Shown here: piece after piece, positions 41,017 through 47,675 of the stretch
Position numbering within the stretch: the first letter of the stretch is position 1
Layout: every line of letters starts with the position of its first letter
From: 13-2-20CM-68-14 sp051955535
GTDB taxonomy: Bacteria; Actinomycetota; Thermoleophilia; Gaiellales; Gaiellaceae
NCBI GenBank assembly: GCA_051955535.1
Contig: JBQCGP010000024.1
Span: 35,257-99,256 of the forward strand
DNA length: 64,000 bases
Reading direction: 5' to 3'
The notes under the pieces: model-generated
Told to the model about the DNA's origin: nothing
Databases searched by the model: none
What the model saw: only the letters and a program-made list of their open reading frames with translations
Made by a program: the position numbers and the translations under genes

Positions 41017-41788
41017 GCCCGCGATTCTCCTGGACGTAGACGGCGTGCTGCACATCTCGGGCCGCCCGATCGACGGCGCGGCCCGCGCTGTGCAGCGGCT
41101 CCGCGAAGACGGCCACCGGCTTCGCTTCCTGACCAACAACACCACCCAGGCCCGTGCGCAGCTGGCGGAGACGATCCGCAGGTTCGGGATCGAGCTCGCC
41201 GACGAAGAGCTGCAGACCACGCCTGTCGCGGCCGCGCGAGTGCTTGCGGACAAGCGCGTCCTCGCGCTGACGATGCCGGCGATCCGCGACGATCTCGTGG
41301 GCGTCCACCTCGTCGGCGAGAACGCGGATGCAGTCCTCCTCGGCGGCGCCGACGAGACCACCGATACGAACCAGGTCTTCAGCTACATGAACCTCGGCCG
41401 CGCATTCGCAGAGCTCGAGGCCGGCGCCGATCTGTATTGCTTGCACAAGAACCGCTGGTGGCAGACCGCTCGCGGCCCGTTGCTCGACGCAGGCGCGTTC
41501 GTCGTCGGGCTGGAGTACGCGACAGGGACGATGGCGACGGTGCTCGGCAAGCCGAGCGCCTCCTACTTCGAGGCCGCGCTCGAGGCACTCGACGCCGACC
41601 CGGAGCGGACCTGGATGGTGGGCGACGACGTCGACGCCGACATCGGCGGCGCGGCCACTCTCGGCATGCACACGATCCTCGTCCGCACCGGCAAGTTCCG
41701 CGACGACGCCGGCGCGTGGAGCGCCCAGCCGGAGGTCGTTCTGGATTCGATCGCTGAGGTGCCGGCATTCCTAGAATCCTTGCCGTGA
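41015..41788 (+). CDS. HAD-IIA family phosphatase (LHPP/NagD-like)
   Basis: A 257-residue HAD hydrolase of subclass IIA. The nucleophile motif is AILLDVDGVLH, motif II is RFLTNNTTQ, the capping domain lies between about 80 and 180, and the acid motif is WMVGDDVDADIGGA. This layout resembles NagD, 4-nitrophenylphosphatase and LHPP enzymes. The substrate is not known. It is the first gene of a six-gene overlapping run ending at 46163; its stop overlaps acpS (GTGA). Confidence 0.88.
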   Translation: MPAILLDVDGVLHISGRPIDGAARAVQRLREDGHRLRFLTNNTTQARAQLAETIRRFGIELADEELQTTPVAAARVLADKRVLALTMPAIRDDLVGVHLVGENADAVLLGGADETTDTNQVFSYMNLGRAFAELEAGADLYCLHKNRWWQTARGPLLDAGAFVVGLEYATGTMATVLGKPSASYFEAALEALDADPERTWMVGDDVDADIGGAATLGMHTILVRTGKFRDDAGAWSAQPEVVLDSIAEVPAFLESLP

Positions 41789-42144
41789 CGGTTGGGACCG
41801 ACCTGATTGAAATCGCGCGCGTCCGTCGAGCGCTCGAGCGCTATCCGGGCTTCCGGGAGCGCTGCTTCACCGAGGCGGAGCGCGCGTACTGCGACTCGCG
41901 GCCCAATCCGCCGCAGCACTACGCCGCCCGGTTCGCGGGGAAGGAGGCCGTCGGTAAGGCGCTCGGCTTTGGCGTCGCGAGGGCCTTCGCATGGCGCGAC
42001 GTCGAGATCGCGGGGCGGCCGAAGCCGGCCGTGCGCCTGTCAGGCCGGCTCCAGGCGTGGGCCGAGCGGTCCGGCGCGGGGGCGATCGACCTTTCGATGT
42101 CGCACTCGCGGGAACTGGCGACGGCGGTAGCAGTAGTCGAGTGA
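41785..42144 (+). CDS. acpS: Holo-ACP synthase
   Basis: Transfers 4'-phosphopantetheine from CoA to acyl carrier protein. 119 residues with VGTDLIEIARVRRAL (metal-binding Asp), YYAARFAGKEAVGKALG-like AARFAGKEAVGKALGFG and DLSMSHSRELATAVAVVE. GTG 41785 overlaps the HAD gene stop and its own TGA overlaps the nnr GTG. acpS-nnr-alr is a common actinobacterial order. Confidence 0.95.
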   Translation: MTVGTDLIEIARVRRALERYPGFRERCFTEAERAYCDSRPNPPQHYAARFAGKEAVGKALGFGVARAFAWRDVEIAGRPKPAVRLSGRLQAWAERSGAGAIDLSMSHSRELATAVAVVE

Positions 42145-43466
42145 CCGGGTTCGAGCCGCTCTACACCGCGGACGAGATGAAGGCGGCGGAGGCGGGGCAC
42201 GACGTCGACGCGATGATGGAGCGAGCCGGCGGCGCTGTCGCCGCGGCGGTCGCTCGCGACTACCCGGGCGCGCGCGTCGTCGCCGTCTGCGGCAAGGGCG
42301 CGAACGGCGGGGACGGCCGGATCGCCGCCGCGAAGCTCGGCGCCGACGTCGTCGACGTGGGAGCCGACCTGCCGGCGGCAGACGTCGTGATCGACGCGAT
42401 CTTCGGGACAGGCTTCTGCGGCGAGCCGCGCGAGGAAGCGGCGCGATCGATCGAGGCGATCCGGTCTGCTGGCGTGCCTGTGGTCTCGGTCGATGTCCCG
42501 TCGGGCGTCGACGCGTCGACCGGTGAGATCGCCGGCGCGCACGTGAGCGCCGAGGCGACCGTGACCTTCCACGGCGAGAAGGTCGGGCTTGCCGTCGCGC
42601 CGGGGAGCCTGGAGTCGGACCGGGTGCAGGTCGCCGACATCGGGCTCGAGCGCGCCGAGACCGCGCATGCGCGCGTGACGAGCGAGATTGCGCGGCTGGT
42701 CCCGCACCGGGAGCGCGACGGCAACAAGTACCGCTCGGGCTCCCTCCTCGTCGTCGGCGGTGCGCCTGGCCTGACCGGCGCGGTCTCGCTCACAGCCGAA
42801 GCGGCATTCCGCGCCGATGCCGGGTACGTGACCGTCTGCACGCCGCGCGAGTCGATGCAGGTCGTCGAGATCCGCCTGGTCGAGGCGGTCAAGCGCCCGC
42901 TCGAGGAGGTGATGGACGCGGCGGAGCGTGCCGGAGCGATCGCGCTCGGGCCGGGGCTCGGCCGCGCTGATGAGGCGAAGGCGCTCACCAGGCGCCTGCT
43001 CGAGGAGACGGAGCTTCCCGCGGTAGTCGACGCGGACGCGCTTTTCGGGCTCGAGCCGTTCGAGCGAAGCGCCTCGGCAGTGCTGACGCCTCATTCCGGG
43101 GAGCTCGCCGGTCTGCTCGCCGTCGAGACGGCTTGGGTCGACGAGCATCGCCTGGAGGCGGCCCGCCGCGCGGTCGAGCGTTTCCAGTGCGTGGTCCTGC
43201 TGAAGGGCAACGACACGATCGTCGCGGCGCCCGACGCCCGAACGCTGATCACGGCCGGAACGCCGCGACTCGCCACCGCCGGCACCGGCGACGTCCTCAC
43301 CGGCATCGTCGGCGCGTTCCTCTCGAAGGGGATGGATGCGCAGCTCGCGGCCGCAGCCGCCGCTCGCGTCCACGCCGATGCAGCGCTCGCGTGGCCGCAC
43401 GGCCGAGGGCTCGTGGCGAGCGACGTGATCGCAGAGCTGCCCGGCGTGCTCGATGCAGCGGTCTGA
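42141..43466 (+). CDS. nnr: Bifunctional NAD(P)HX epimerase/dehydratase
   Basis: Repairs hydrated NAD(P)H. The N-terminal YjeF_N domain (about 1-200) has VVAVCGKGANGGDGRIAA and IFGTGFCGEPREEAARS. The C-terminal ADP-dependent dehydratase domain (about 210-441) has GNKYRSGSLLVVGGAPGLTGA, LGPGLGRADEA, LTPHSGELAGLL and the catalytic ATAGTGDVLTGIVGAFLSKG. 441 residues, slightly shorter than Nnr of E. coli. It starts with GTG at a GTGA overlap and ends 14 nt inside alr. Confidence 0.94.
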   Translation: MTGFEPLYTADEMKAAEAGHDVDAMMERAGGAVAAAVARDYPGARVVAVCGKGANGGDGRIAAAKLGADVVDVGADLPAADVVIDAIFGTGFCGEPREEAARSIEAIRSAGVPVVSVDVPSGVDASTGEIAGAHVSAEATVTFHGEKVGLAVAPGSLESDRVQVADIGLERAETAHARVTSEIARLVPHRERDGNKYRSGSLLVVGGAPGLTGAVSLTAEAAFRADAGYVTVCTPRESMQVVEIRLVEAVKRPLEEVMDAAERAGAIALGPGLGRADEAKALTRRLLEETELPAVVDADALFGLEPFERSASAVLTPHSGELAGLLAVETAWVDEHRLEAARRAVERFQCVVLLKGNDTIVAAPDARTLITAGTPRLATAGTGDVLTGIVGAFLSKGMDAQLAAAAAARVHADAALAWPHGRGLVASDVIAELPGVLDAAV

Positions 43467-44475
43467 GCTGACCATCGACCTCGGGGCGATCCGCCGCAAC
43501 GTCGCGCGGCTGCACCGTGTGATCGAAGGAGCCGCCCTCTGGGCGGTCGTCAAGGCTGACGGCTACGGCCACGGCGCGATCGACGTCGCCGGGGCGGTGC
43601 TCGGCGCCGGCGCAAGCATGCTCTGCGTCGCAACTGTCCCAGAGGCGCTCGAGCTTCGCGAGGAGTACGGCGACGCTCGAATCCTCGTGATGGGGCCAAC
43701 TGCGACGAGCCGCGAGATCGCGCTGGCCCGAGAGGCCCGGCTCGAGCTGGTCGTCTCGGACGCCGAGATCCCGGAGGGTCTGCCGGTGCATCTGAAGCTC
43801 GACACCGGCATGGGCCGCTGGGGGCTCTCCGAGCTCTTCGAGCCGCCGCGAGCGGTTGTTGGCCTGATGAGCCACCTCGCGAGCGCCGACTCCGATCCCG
43901 AGTTCACGCATGTGCAGATCAAGAGGTTCAGAGAGGCGACGGAGCCCTACCGGCACCTGACGCGCCACCTCGCGAACAGCGCCGGTGCTCTGCGCTTTCC
44001 GGAGGCGCGCTTCGACGCGGTCCGCTGCGGGATCGCCATCTACGGGCTCTCGCCGTTCGCGACCGACCCCGGCGAGGACGGGCTCGAGCCCGCGCTGGCG
44101 TGGACGAGCCGGCTCGCGCAGGCCCGGCTGCTCGAGGCCGGCGAGAGCACCGGATACGGCCGCCGCTTCGTCGCCGAGCACCCGACCTGGATCGGCATCG
44201 TCCCGGTCGGCTACGCGGACGGCTTCCGCCGCGACCTCGTCGGAACGGAGGTACGTGTCGGCGGCGAGCTCAGGCGCGCGGTCGGCACGGTCTCGATGGA
44301 CGCGTTCGCGGTCGAGCTCGACCGAGAGCTACCCGTCGGGACGCCGGTGACGTTGCTCGGTCACGGGGTTCTCGCAGAAGATCACGCTCGTGTGGCAGGC
44401 ACGATCAACTACGAGCTCGTCTGTGGAATCAACAGCGACCCGGCGCGTGCGAGGCGGGTGCTTCTCGATGCGTGA
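43453..44475 (+). CDS. alr: Alanine racemase
   Basis: PLP enzyme that makes D-alanine for peptidoglycan. The PLP lysine is K34 in AVVKADGYGHG and the second catalytic residue is Y254 in VPVGYADGFRR. HLKLDTGMGRWG and VGTVSMDAFAVELD are also diagnostic. 340 residues, near the lower end of the family range (about 360). ATG 43453 lies inside the end of nnr. With murI and the carboxypeptidase, the window covers D-Glu, D-Ala and stem-peptide trimming. Confidence 0.96.
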   Translation: MQRSELTIDLGAIRRNVARLHRVIEGAALWAVVKADGYGHGAIDVAGAVLGAGASMLCVATVPEALELREEYGDARILVMGPTATSREIALAREARLELVVSDAEIPEGLPVHLKLDTGMGRWGLSELFEPPRAVVGLMSHLASADSDPEFTHVQIKRFREATEPYRHLTRHLANSAGALRFPEARFDAVRCGIAIYGLSPFATDPGEDGLEPALAWTSRLAQARLLEAGESTGYGRRFVAEHPTWIGIVPVGYADGFRRDLVGTEVRVGGELRRAVGTVSMDAFAVELDRELPVGTPVTLLGHGVLAEDHARVAGTINYELVCGINSDPARARRVLLDA

Positions 44476-45490
44476 GCTCGTCGAGAAGCTGTTCTCCGGC
44501 GAGGAGGCCTGGATCGTCGGCGGCGCCGTGCGCGACCGCGCCCTCGGGCGGCCGGTCGTCGACGTCGACGTCGCGCTCGCCGAGCCGGAGCAGTCGGCGC
44601 GGCGTTTCGCGCGCGAGTCCGGCGGGGCGCCCTTCCCGCTCTCGGAGCGCCACGGAGCCTGGCGCGTTGCTCTCGAGGACGGGCTTACCGTCGACTTCAC
44701 GCCGCTGCGGGGGGCGATCGAGGACGACCTTGCGACGCGCGACTTCAGCATCAACGCGATCGCGGAACGCGCGGGAACCGACGAGAGCGTCGACCCGTAC
44801 GCCGGCTACGCCGACCTGGCCGCCGGTCGCCTGCGCGCGATTGGAGACGACGTCTTCCGCGACGACCCTCTGCGGCTCCTGCGCGGGCCGCGGCTCGAGG
44901 ACGAGCTCGACTTTCGGCTCGTCCCCGAGACCGAGGCGTTGATCCGTCGCGATGCGGAGCTCGTCACGCGGCCGTCGGGCGAGCGGATACTCGCCGAGCT
45001 GCGACGCCTCTCGGCATTCGGATTCCGCCAGCTCGAGGCGCTGGGACTGCTCGACCGCCTCGGCGGGGCGCTCGACGGAGCCGATCGACTCGGCGCGGCG
45101 CGGCATCCCGATTTCGATCTCGTCGTCGTCTTCGGCGAGAACCTCCTGAAGCTGCCGATCTCGAACGAGACCCGTCGCTTCGCGCTGACGCTGCTCCGTG
45201 CCGACCCGCCCGAAGACGACTCGCCGCGGAGCATCCACCGCTTCCGCCGTGCGACCGAGCCGTGGGCGCTCGAGGCGCTGGCGTCCCTGAACGCGGAAGG
45301 ATTCGACGACGCCGTCCTCCAGGCGCGTGCACGGGACCCGAAGAGGCCGCTGGTCCGCGGCGGCGAGCTCGGGATCCCGCCGGGCCCGGAGGTCGGCAGG
45401 CTGCTCGCGGAGATCGCCGAAGAGCGTGCAGCAGGCACGATCACGTCCAAGGAGGAGGCGCTTGAGTACGCACGACGCAACGCGCGCTAG
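44468..45490 (+). CDS. CCA tRNA nucleotidyltransferase-family protein (class II poly(A) polymerase-like), no HD domain
   Basis: The head domain is clear: AWIVGGAVRDRALGRPVVDVDVAL (motif A with the two catalytic Asp), RDFSINAIAERAG (motif C) and DDPLRLLRGPRLEDELDFRL (motifs D/E). In typical CCA enzymes the last part reads LLRAVRLAAxLxF, so LLRGPRLEDELDF is a deviation, although the arginines are kept. The protein has 340 residues and lacks the HD phosphohydrolase domain often found in longer homologues. It probably adds or repairs tRNA CCA ends, but a different nucleotidyl transfer is possible. ATG 44468 overlaps the alr end; the 3' end overlaps a methyltransferase gene. Confidence 0.82.
   Translation: MRELVEKLFSGEEAWIVGGAVRDRALGRPVVDVDVALAEPEQSARRFARESGGAPFPLSERHGAWRVALEDGLTVDFTPLRGAIEDDLATRDFSINAIAERAGTDESVDPYAGYADLAAGRLRAIGDDVFRDDPLRLLRGPRLEDELDFRLVPETEALIRRDAELVTRPSGERILAELRRLSAFGFRQLEALGLLDRLGGALDGADRLGAARHPDFDLVVVFGENLLKLPISNETRRFALTLLRADPPEDDSPRSIHRFRRATEPWALEALASLNAEGFDDAVLQARARDPKRPLVRGGELGIPPGPEVGRLLAEIAEERAAGTITSKEEALEYARRNAR
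45451..45458 (+). promoter_or_regulatory. Ribosome-binding site GGAGGAGG deciding the methyltransferase start
   Basis: GGAGGAGG lies inside the end of the nucleotidyltransferase gene, a few nt before TTG 45462. Confidence 0.6.
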
Positions 45491-46163
45491 GTTCGCGGCA
45501 ACGGCTGATCGGATCGCGGCGCTCCAGGAGCGCCGCGCCGGCGAGCTGGCCGCGCAAGTGCGCGACTTCGTGCAGCCTCGCGGCGAGGAGCGCGCGCTGG
45601 ACGCAGGAGCCGGGACCGGCGCGCTCGCCTTCGCGTTGGCGCCGCTCGTCGGCGAGGTGGTTGCGGTCGAGCTCGTTCCGGAGCTGATCGAGCGCGGGCG
45701 CGCCGTCGCTCCGCCGAACGTGACCTTCGTCGAGGGCGACATCACGGAGCTCGACTTTCCGCTCGGCTCCTTCGACCTTGCCGGGACCCTTCGGACTCTG
45801 CACCACGTCCCGCGGCCGGAGCTCGTCGTCGCCGAGCTGACCCGGGTAACCCGTCTGGGCGGGACGCTGCTCGTGGTCGACCAGATCGCGCCTAACGACC
45901 CGCTCGCCGCACTCGAGCTGAACCGCTTCGAGCGCGCTCGCGACCCGTCGCACACCCGTGCGCTGGCCGACGTCGACCTCCGTCAGCTCTTCGAGTCGAA
46001 CAATCTCGTCCTGGTGAGGGCGATGTTCGTCCGCGAACCGCGGGAGCTCGAGCCGTACCTCGACCTGGCCGGCTGCGAAGGCGAGGCGCGCGAGCAGGCG
46101 AAGGCGCTTGCTCCGCCGGACTACGAGGCCGAGCTCGGCTGGTATTTGCTGCGGCGACCCTGA
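45462..46163 (+). CDS. Class I SAM-dependent methyltransferase
   Basis: A 233-residue methyltransferase of the UbiE/menaquinone-type fold. Motif I is ALDAGAGTGALAFALAP, followed by VVAVELVPELIERGR, FVEGDITELDFPLGSFDL, LRTLHHVPRPELVVAELTRV and GGTLLVVDQIAPNDP. The substrate is unknown. TTG 45462 is chosen for the strong GGAGGAGG ahead of it. The TGA stop is the first part of a two-hairpin repeat. The gene is the last in the overlapping run from the HAD gene. Confidence 0.85.
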   Translation: MSTHDATRARFAATADRIAALQERRAGELAAQVRDFVQPRGEERALDAGAGTGALAFALAPLVGEVVAVELVPELIERGRAVAPPNVTFVEGDITELDFPLGSFDLAGTLRTLHHVPRPELVVAELTRVTRLGGTLLVVDQIAPNDPLAALELNRFERARDPSHTRALADVDLRQLFESNNLVLVRAMFVREPRELEPYLDLAGCEGEAREQAKALAPPDYEAELGWYLLRRP

Positions 46164-46217
46164 GGCGCTCGCTTGCGACGCCGATCGAGAGAACGTCCGG
46201 GCTTTGCCCGGGCGTTC
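46162..46217 (+). repeat. Two-hairpin post-stop repeat, copy 3
   Basis: Overlaps the methyltransferase TGA. Hairpin 1 is an imperfect form (GGCGCTCG-CTTG-CGACGCC). Hairpin 2 is a 12-bp stem in 46191-46217 with basal pairs GAACG/CGTTC and apex CCGGGC-TTT-GCCCGG. Basal pairs again differ from copies 1 and 2 but still match each other. Confidence 0.85.
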
Positions 46218-46238
46218 GTCGACGCAGTGCGACGGGGT

Positions 46239-46244
46239 TAGGAT
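46239..46244 (+). promoter_or_regulatory. -10-like TAGGAT, leaderless start of the SelW-like gene
   Basis: TAGGAT ends 7 nt before GTG 46252. This spacing, shared with many genes here, favours that GTG over the ATG at 46243, which overlaps the hexamer. Confidence 0.5.
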
Positions 46245-46251
46245 GGCGAGC

Positions 46252-46476
46252 GTGCGCGTCGAGATCTTCTTCTGCCCTGTCTGAAGCGGGTACGACGAAC
46301 GAGCCGCGAGTCTCGCGGCTGAGCTGAACGAGCAGGGTTTCGACGCCGAGGCGATCGAAGGGGCCAAGAGCCAGTACGACGTCGTCGCCGACGGCACGCT
46401 CGTCTTCTCGAAGCAGCAGCAGGGCCGCTTCCCCGACCAGGCCGAGATTTTGAACGCGCTCGCCCAGGCGCGCTAG
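46252..46476 (+). CDS. SelW/Rdx-family selenoprotein (CxxU) with in-frame UGA
   Basis: A 74-residue thioredoxin-like redox protein. Reading the TGA at 46282-46284 as selenocysteine gives MRVEIFFCPVU followed by SGYDERAASLAAEL, so C8-P-V-U11 is the CxxU redox motif of SelW/SelT/SelH proteins. The C-terminal half, DGTLVFSKQQQGRFPDQAEIL, carries the family hallmark SKxxxGRFP. Codon usage stays GC-rich on both sides of the UGA and no start codon lies shortly after it, which argues against two genes or a pseudogene. A 9-bp perfect inverted repeat follows 17 nt after the UGA (see the SECIS entry). TAG shares CTAG with the stop of the convergent marR gene. The role is inferred as thiol/selenol redox control. 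Confidence 0.88.
46302..46320 (+). promoter_or_regulatory. Putative bacterial SECIS element of the SelW-like gene
   Basis: AGCCGCGAG (46302-46310) and CTCGCGGCT (46312-46320) are perfect inverted repeats. With a 3-5 nt loop the apex lies about 25 nt after the UGA and has a G at its start, as expected for a bSECIS read by SelB. Confidence 0.8.
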
Positions 46477-46883
46477 GCGCTACCTGCGTCCAGGTGCGAG
46501 ATCGCGGCGCGGAGCTCCTCGCGCTCCTGCTCGTTCGTCGTGAACGCCAGCATCAGCCGCCGCTCGCCCTCAGGGCTCAACCGTAGGTTGGTGACGCGGC
46601 CGTCGGAGTCGGACTGCTCCCGCTCGACAAGGCCGATCTCCTCGGCGCGGCTGACGAGCTCGGTGACTGTGCTCTGCGCGAGCTGAAGGCGCTCGGCGAG
46701 CTCGGTCACGGTCGACGTCTCGCGTCCGTTCGGCGCTCCCTTGATCATCAGCAACAGCAGATAGCGCTGCGGGGTCAGGCCGGACTTGCGCGCGTTCCGC
46801 TCAGCCTTGCGAAGGAAGACGCGAAGCGCCGCGCGGAACTCGGCCACGCGCGCGAACTCGACTGGGGGATGCGTGGAGTCCAT
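46473..46883 (-). CDS. MarR-family transcriptional regulator
   Basis: A 136-residue winged-helix repressor. The DNA-binding core is STVTELAERLQLAQSTVTELVSRAEEIGLVEREQSDSDGRVTNLRLSPEGERRL, split here by recognition helix QSTVTELVSRAEEIG and wing SDSDGRVTNLRLS. It starts with ATG 46883 and is followed on the opposite side by the SDR gene 12 nt upstream on the same strand, so both may be cotranscribed with the subtilase gene. The target is unknown; oxidative or phenolic ligands are usual in the family. Confidence 0.93.
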   Translation of the reverse strand: MDSTHPPVEFARVAEFRAALRVFLRKAERNARKSGLTPQRYLLLLMIKGAPNGRETSTVTELAERLQLAQSTVTELVSRAEEIGLVEREQSDSDGRVTNLRLSPEGERRLMLAFTTNEQEREELRAAISHLDAGSA

Positions 46884-46895
46884 CCTGTTCCGATT

Positions 46896-47675
46896 CTACG
46901 ACGGTTTGCGGCTGGTGTTGCGAGCCCGGGCCGCGCGGGCCAGCATGGCCGGCGCAACCGCTTGGGCGATCGCCGCCGGCCGGTACCAGCGTGGAACGAA
47001 CTGCTCGACACGGCCGCGCTCGACCGCTTGGGCGACGCGTTCGGCGACGAGCTCCGGCTCGGCGACCACACGCTGGACGACGCCGTTGCGGAAGCGGCGG
47101 CGGTTCGGGAATCCCGGTGTGTCGATCAAGCCCGGCATGACGCTGTGGACGGTGATCCCACGCGGCGCCAGCTCGACTCCCACCGAGCGCGAGAAGGCGA
47201 GTTGCGCGTGCTTCGAGGCGCTGTAGGGGCCCGACTCGCCGACCGCGATCACCCCTGCGACCGAAGTGACGTTGACGACGTCGGCCGGCGCGGCAGCCTC
47301 GAGAGCCGGCAGGAAGGCGCGCAGGCACCAGATCGAGCCGAGGTAGTTGATGCGGATCAGCTCCTCGATCCGTTCCGGAGCCATGTCGAGAAACCCACCG
47401 CCACGGCCCGGAATGCCGGCGTTGTTGACGAGCAGGCCGATCTCCGGGTGGCGCTCGCGGATCTCAGCGGCGACCTGCTCGACCCGTTTCCGGTCCCCGA
47501 CGTCGCAGACGGCGTGCTCGGCGCGAACCTCGTCGGCCACATCACGAAGCCGCTCTTCGTTCCGAGCGAGCAAGACGAGCTGCCAGCCGCGCCGCGCGAG
47601 CGCGCGCGTGATCGCAGCGCCGATCCCGCTCGAGCCGCCGGTTACGACCGCGACTCGCGCGCGAACTACCGGCAA
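46896..47675 (-). CDS. Short-chain dehydrogenase/reductase
   Basis: A 259-residue SDR of the classical type. The nucleotide-binding motif is TGGSSGIGAAITRAL, NNAGIPGRG follows, and the catalytic residues are Ser in VNVTSVAGV and Tyr/Lys in YSASKHAQL. LVLLARNEERL suggests NADP preference (Arg after the second strand). The C-terminal extension (YRPAAIAQAVAPAMLARAAR) is common in DltE-like or YdfG-like members. The substrate is unknown. TTG 47675 overlaps the end of the subtilase gene by 10 nt. Confidence 0.88.
   Translation of the reverse strand: MPVVRARVAVVTGGSSGIGAAITRALARRGWQLVLLARNEERLRDVADEVRAEHAVCDVGDRKRVEQVAAEIRERHPEIGLLVNNAGIPGRGGGFLDMAPERIEELIRINYLGSIWCLRAFLPALEAAAPADVVNVTSVAGVIAVGESGPYSASKHAQLAFSRSVGVELAPRGITVHSVMPGLIDTPGFPNRRRFRNGVVQRVVAEPELVAERVAQAVERGRVEQFVPRWYRPAAIAQAVAPAMLARAARARNTSRKPS

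Noticed and set aside
41919..43553. Long minus-strand open frame opposite nnr and acpS
   Set aside because: The opposite strand encodes clear AcpS and NAD(P)HX repair proteins; the minus frame has no recognisable domain.
46243..46251. ATG at 46243 as the SelW-like start
   Set aside because: It is in frame and would add three residues, but it overlaps the TAGGAT hexamer that would serve as -10, so GTG 46252 fits the window-wide spacing better. It cannot be excluded.
46282..46284. TGA as a true stop or a sequencing error in the SelW-like gene
   Set aside because: The upstream part alone would encode 10 residues. Downstream sequence is family-conserved and lacks a start codon nearby.
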